A DNA stretch of 33,174 bases from Gammaproteobacteria bacterium. Its GTDB lineage: Bacteria; Pseudomonadota; Gammaproteobacteria; GCA-001735895. The DNA lies in the NCBI GenBank assembly GCA_024225395.1, contig JAAEMR010000074.1:1-33174 (forward strand). The letters run 5' to 3'. Made by a program: the position numbers and the translations under genes. Each line of letters starts with the position of its first letter. Position 1 is the stretch's first letter. Positions 30,906 to 33,174 of this stretch are shown here, in pieces. The notes below the pieces were generated by a model. It ran no database searches, was not told the origin of the DNA, and saw only the letters and a list, made by a program, of their open reading frames with translations.

Positions 30906-31703
30906 ATGAAAACTATAAGTGATTTTCCTGTATCAGATTTACAATCTATTAAAGTTGTATTCACCGATATTGATGACACATTGACCACAGATGGCAGGCT
31001 AACGGCTGATGCCTATTCTGCCATGGAAGCATTAAGAGCCCATCAGATTAAAGTTGTTCCTATAACCGGCAGACCGGCTGGATGGTGTGATCAAATCGCA
31101 CGCATGTGGCCCGTTGATGGTGTAGTCGGTGAAAACGGTGCTTTCTATTTTTACTATGATGAGAGAGTCAAACGTATGATTCGTCACTATGTAGATTCAA
31201 ATAGTGTTCGTGAAGCAAATCGACTAAAACTAAAAACCTTAGGTGATAAAATTATCAGCACCGTTCAGGGTTGCGCGATTTCCGCTGACCAGCTGTATCG
31301 AGAAGCCGATCTCGCCATCGATTTTTGTGAAGATGTTCCTGCTTTGCCGGATAGTGATGTAAACAGAATAGTTGACTTGTTTGAACAGGCAGGAGCCAGT
31401 GCAAAAATAAGCTCAATTCATGTGAATGGATGGTTTGGCAGTTACGATAAATTATCCATGACTCGAATATTCGCTCAAGACTGTCTGGACATCAATCTGG
31501 ACAATAATAAAGCCGACTGTCTATTTGCAGGTGACTCTCCAAACGATGTACCCATGTTTGAATTCTTTCCTCACTCTGTTGGTGTAGCAAATATCAGCAA
31601 TTTCATCGATCGATTATCGACTAAACCAGCTTATATTACTCCGGGCAAAGGAGGTGCTGGTTTTGCTGAACTGGCATCATTGTTAATTGATGCCCGGAAA
31701 TAA
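30906..31703 (+). CDS. HAD-superfamily (IIB-type) phosphatase
   Basis: A 265-residue hydrolase. Motif I is FTDIDDTLTTDGRL, with nucleophile Asp21 and acid Asp23. Motif II is VPITGRPAGW, and motif IV is AGDSPNDVPMFEFF after a conserved Lys in the SSIHVNGWFGSYDKLSM segment. The cap inserted between motifs II and III is of the IIB type seen in sugar-phosphate and mannosyl-3-phosphoglycerate phosphatases. The NGWFGSYDK-like sequence resembles sucrose-phosphate/MPGP phosphatases, but the substrate cannot be assigned. The start ATG follows the LysR stop with no gap, so it is translated from the LysR message. Confidence 0.85.
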   Translation: MKTISDFPVSDLQSIKVVFTDIDDTLTTDGRLTADAYSAMEALRAHQIKVVPITGRPAGWCDQIARMWPVDGVVGENGAFYFYYDERVKRMIRHYVDSNSVREANRLKLKTLGDKIISTVQGCAISADQLYREADLAIDFCEDVPALPDSDVNRIVDLFEQAGASAKISSIHVNGWFGSYDKLSMTRIFAQDCLDINLDNNKADCLFAGDSPNDVPMFEFFPHSVGVANISNFIDRLSTKPAYITPGKGGAGFAELASLLIDARK

Positions 31704-31839
31704 CAAGCAACGCATTTGAAGTTAAACCTTCTTATAAACTGAATGTACCTAAACAGGCGAATTGACTCCCTTGAAAGCAATAAAAACCATCTAATTTTTG
31801 ATGAATTGATTGACCACCAGGATCATTATTCCGGTCATT

Positions 31840-31864
31840 ACTAGTCTGTAATCACATGACTAGT
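31840..31864. promoter_or_regulatory. Inverted repeat ACTAGTC-N11-GACTAGT
   Basis: Seven-base arms are exact complements, with centres about 1.7 helical turns apart, a geometry suited to a dimeric regulator. It lies about 140 nt after the HAD gene stop and 245 nt before the FNR-like box. No associated promoter was recognised. Confidence 0.3.
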
Positions 31865-32106
31865 TAGTGCCCGGGCCGTGTGAATACTCAAGACAAAACC
31901 AATCCCCAAATATATTTCCCACTACAGGCTTAAAAATTAACGCTAAGTAGCACAAGAAACCCACAATAATGCAAAAATACAGATATTTTTGAACCTAAAA
32001 AACCACTTTGGAAAACTGATAATAGTGTTCACACAGGTTATGCCAACGGTAGTCATTCATTTACCTGTCTATCAAGGCTATTAACCATGATATATACAGG
32101 GCTCAT

Positions 32107-32134
32107 TTGATCTAAATCATTGCACTTTTATAAT
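32107..32134 (+). promoter_or_regulatory. FNR/ANR-like box overlapping a sigma70 promoter
   Basis: TTGAT-CTAA-ATCAT (32107-32120) matches the FNR consensus TTGAT-N4-ATCAA at nine of ten defined bases. TATAAT, the perfect -10 hexamer, is at 32129-32134. A -35 candidate TTGATC (32107, 16-bp spacer) lies inside the box, which is then centred near -28. That position is more typical of repression by FNR than of class II activation at -41.5. The leader to the ATG at 32218 would be about 75 nt. Confidence 0.55.
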
Positions 32135-32217
32135 GAGGGCATTCAATGTATTTAATGATGAGTGCTTAATAACGTAGTTGAATTTATGTTTTTCTTGATA
32201 AAGATAAGGAGGTTGTA

Positions 32218-32985
32218 ATGATTAAAGCAACAAAATACATAATAATTCTACTCATTTCAGGACTATTCTTCATACCTTCAATTGTCAATGCTGAAACCCT
32301 GGTTGGGACTTCTGTTGAAAGTCGCGTAGCTCTGGCTTTTAAAGTCAATGACCAGGCCGCACAGGCTTTGTTACCTGATGGATGGAAACTACTAACATTA
32401 CCCAAGGGACCTTTCGCCGGGGCAAATATGCTGACTGTGTTTATAGACAAGCATCTATACAGCGATGCCGAAGGTAAACCGTTGAAGCCTCACGCAAGCA
32501 GAACGGTTGGTATAGTCAACTATGGTATTAAAAAAGGTGTAAAAGGTGCTCGATTGTTTCTTACCCTTGCCTATGAAACTCCTCCTGTTATTAACCCATA
32601 TAGCAATAGTTTTTCAGCGAGTATCACAAGAAATGCTTCAATGGATGGTTCAGAAAATAATGGTAAAAATTACACGGAGTCATGGAGCGTTAAACCAGCA
32701 TCAGGTGGAGAATTGACTCTCGAACTTTCCTACCAGTCCATAAAGCCCGGTTGGAAATCATCAAAAGCAATGCCTTTTTCAAATAAAAAGCCCGATTTTT
32801 ATCGAATTTATACATATGAGCAATTAGGCGAACTTGTTATGAGTAAAGCTATGGGGAAAAATCTGAATGGTAAAATTTCATTCAAATCAAATATTCCTGA
32901 ACTATCCAGAATGTTGGATGGCACCCAAAGCATTGTTGGCATTCTGGCAATTCCTATTTATAAAAGAGAAATATCACTGCCATAA
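32218..32985 (+). CDS. Secreted protein of unknown function
   Basis: A 255-residue protein with a clear signal peptide (MIKATKYIIILLISGLFFIPSIVNA/E) and no further membrane helix. The mature part begins with SRVALAFKVNDQAAQALLPDGWKL, then GPFAGANMLTVFIDKHLYSD and SRTVGIVNYGIKKG. The pattern of a short acid-decarboxylase-like beta sandwich (LLPDGW..., GANM-x-x-VFID) faintly resembles the acetoacetate decarboxylase-like/DUF2071-type fold; this is only an impression. It has a near-perfect ribosome site (AAGGAGG, 5 nt from the ATG), which suggests strong translation, and sits behind an FNR-like box. Likely periplasmic. No partner gene is adjacent, and a decayed transposase follows. Confidence 0.78.
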   Translation: MIKATKYIIILLISGLFFIPSIVNAETLVGTSVESRVALAFKVNDQAAQALLPDGWKLLTLPKGPFAGANMLTVFIDKHLYSDAEGKPLKPHASRTVGIVNYGIKKGVKGARLFLTLAYETPPVINPYSNSFSASITRNASMDGSENNGKNYTESWSVKPASGGELTLELSYQSIKPGWKSSKAMPFSNKKPDFYRIYTYEQLGELVMSKAMGKNLNGKISFKSNIPELSRMLDGTQSIVGILAIPIYKREISLP

Positions 32986-33010
32986 TTAATAAGTAGAATA
33001 ATTAATAAGT
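32982..33010 (+). repeat. 13-bp direct repeat downstream of the secreted protein gene
   Basis: ATAATTAATAAGT occurs at 32982-32994 and again at 32998-33010, separated by AGA. The first copy spans the stop codon of the secreted-protein gene. A small hairpin, GTACC-TTTTCA-GGTAC, follows at 33037-33052. The proximity to a transposase remnant makes insertion-related scarring possible, but low-complexity AT sequence is an equally good explanation. Confidence 0.5.
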
Positions 33011-33075
33011 CACCCATAAATTAGAAAGAAAACCTCGTACCTTTTCAGGTACTAAAGATGAGTTATTTTTGGTGA

Positions 33076-33174
33076 CTAAATAATCTGGGGTGTTTTACAG
33101 CGTAGAACGTCCATGTCCATCGTTGTTTTTATATCACGGAAATTGATTTCTATATCCCAACGCTGCAAGTATAA
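33076..33174 (-). pseudogene. C-terminal fragment of an IS4-type transposase (runs off the window)
   Basis: On the minus strand the frame entering from the right edge reads LYLQRWDIEINFRDIKTTMDMDVLRCKTPQII before TAG at 33078-33076. Y-x-x-RW-x-IE-x-x-F-R-x-IK is the Y-x2-R-x3-E-x6-K signature region of IS4-family DDE transposases, carrying the catalytic Glu, and M-x-x-LRCKTP is the usual continuation. Intact proteins go on for many more residues after KTP, so this copy is cut short by a premature stop. No terminal inverted repeat was identified within the window. Confidence 0.72.

Larger units (their letters stand above)
31704..32217. other. Long intergenic region before the secreted protein gene
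   Basis: About 510 nt with no supported gene on either strand. It contains an inverted repeat ACTAGTC-N11-GACTAGT at 31840-31864, an FNR-like box with a perfect -10 hexamer at 32107-32134, and a near-consensus ribosome site AAGGAGG at 32206-32212. The rest (31704-31830 and 31870-32090) is AT-rich and I see nothing definite in it. Confidence 0.6.

Overview
The window is a moderately AT-rich, gene-dense piece of a Gram-negative chromosome, most likely from a gammaproteobacterium. Supporting this are a prfB-lysS pair with the classical RF2 frameshift site, a cpxP/spy-like gene divergent from cpxRA, umuDC, pepN, a Tas-type aldo/keto reductase, outer-membrane barrel proteins and FNR-like boxes. 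I cannot name the genus. No rRNA, tRNA, CRISPR array or intact mobile element was seen.

Layout. 1-3.3 kb (+): the end of a rhodanese gene, queG (queuosine synthesis), ygfZ (folate-dependent Fe-S/tRNA modification factor) and a stand-alone HDOD protein, closed by a strong hairpin shared with lysS. 3.3-12.1 kb (-): recJ, then gabD, a GCS2-type ligase, an AstE/aspartoacylase-type hydrolase and a small unknown protein in a tight run, then prfB-lysS. 12.2-15.5 kb (+): a compact envelope cluster made of a small exported barrel-like protein, an Omp85-type protein and a six-helix membrane protein. 15.6-19.2 kb (-): pepN and an RpfE-like protein.

19.2-24 kb: an orphan lysine-rich membrane protein, an intergenic element with inverted ends, an exported TPR-metallophosphoesterase, and a umuDC operon with no recognisable canonical LexA box. 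24-26.7 kb: a Spy/CpxP-like periplasmic protein divergent from cpxRA. Their shared regulatory region carries five half-sites spaced exactly 10 bp apart, which look like a CpxR-type operator array. A two-copy version lies upstream of the lysine-rich membrane protein.

26.7-33.2 kb is an accessory region showing decay: tas; a broken carboxymuconolactone-decarboxylase gene; a NifX/NifB-domain protein and a small conserved unknown; an internally deleted TDT/TehA-type transporter; a divergent Crp/Fnr regulator that keeps three of the four FNR cluster cysteines; a LysR-HAD phosphatase pair; a secreted unknown protein behind an FNR-like box; and the 3' end of an IS4-type transposase at the right edge.

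Most novel-looking items: the phased operator array and its possible second site, the decayed Crp/Fnr-TDT-NifX module, the ligase/hydrolase operon, the Omp85 envelope cluster and the inverted-end intergenic element. All functional assignments come from reading the sequence and remembered family features; no database search was run.
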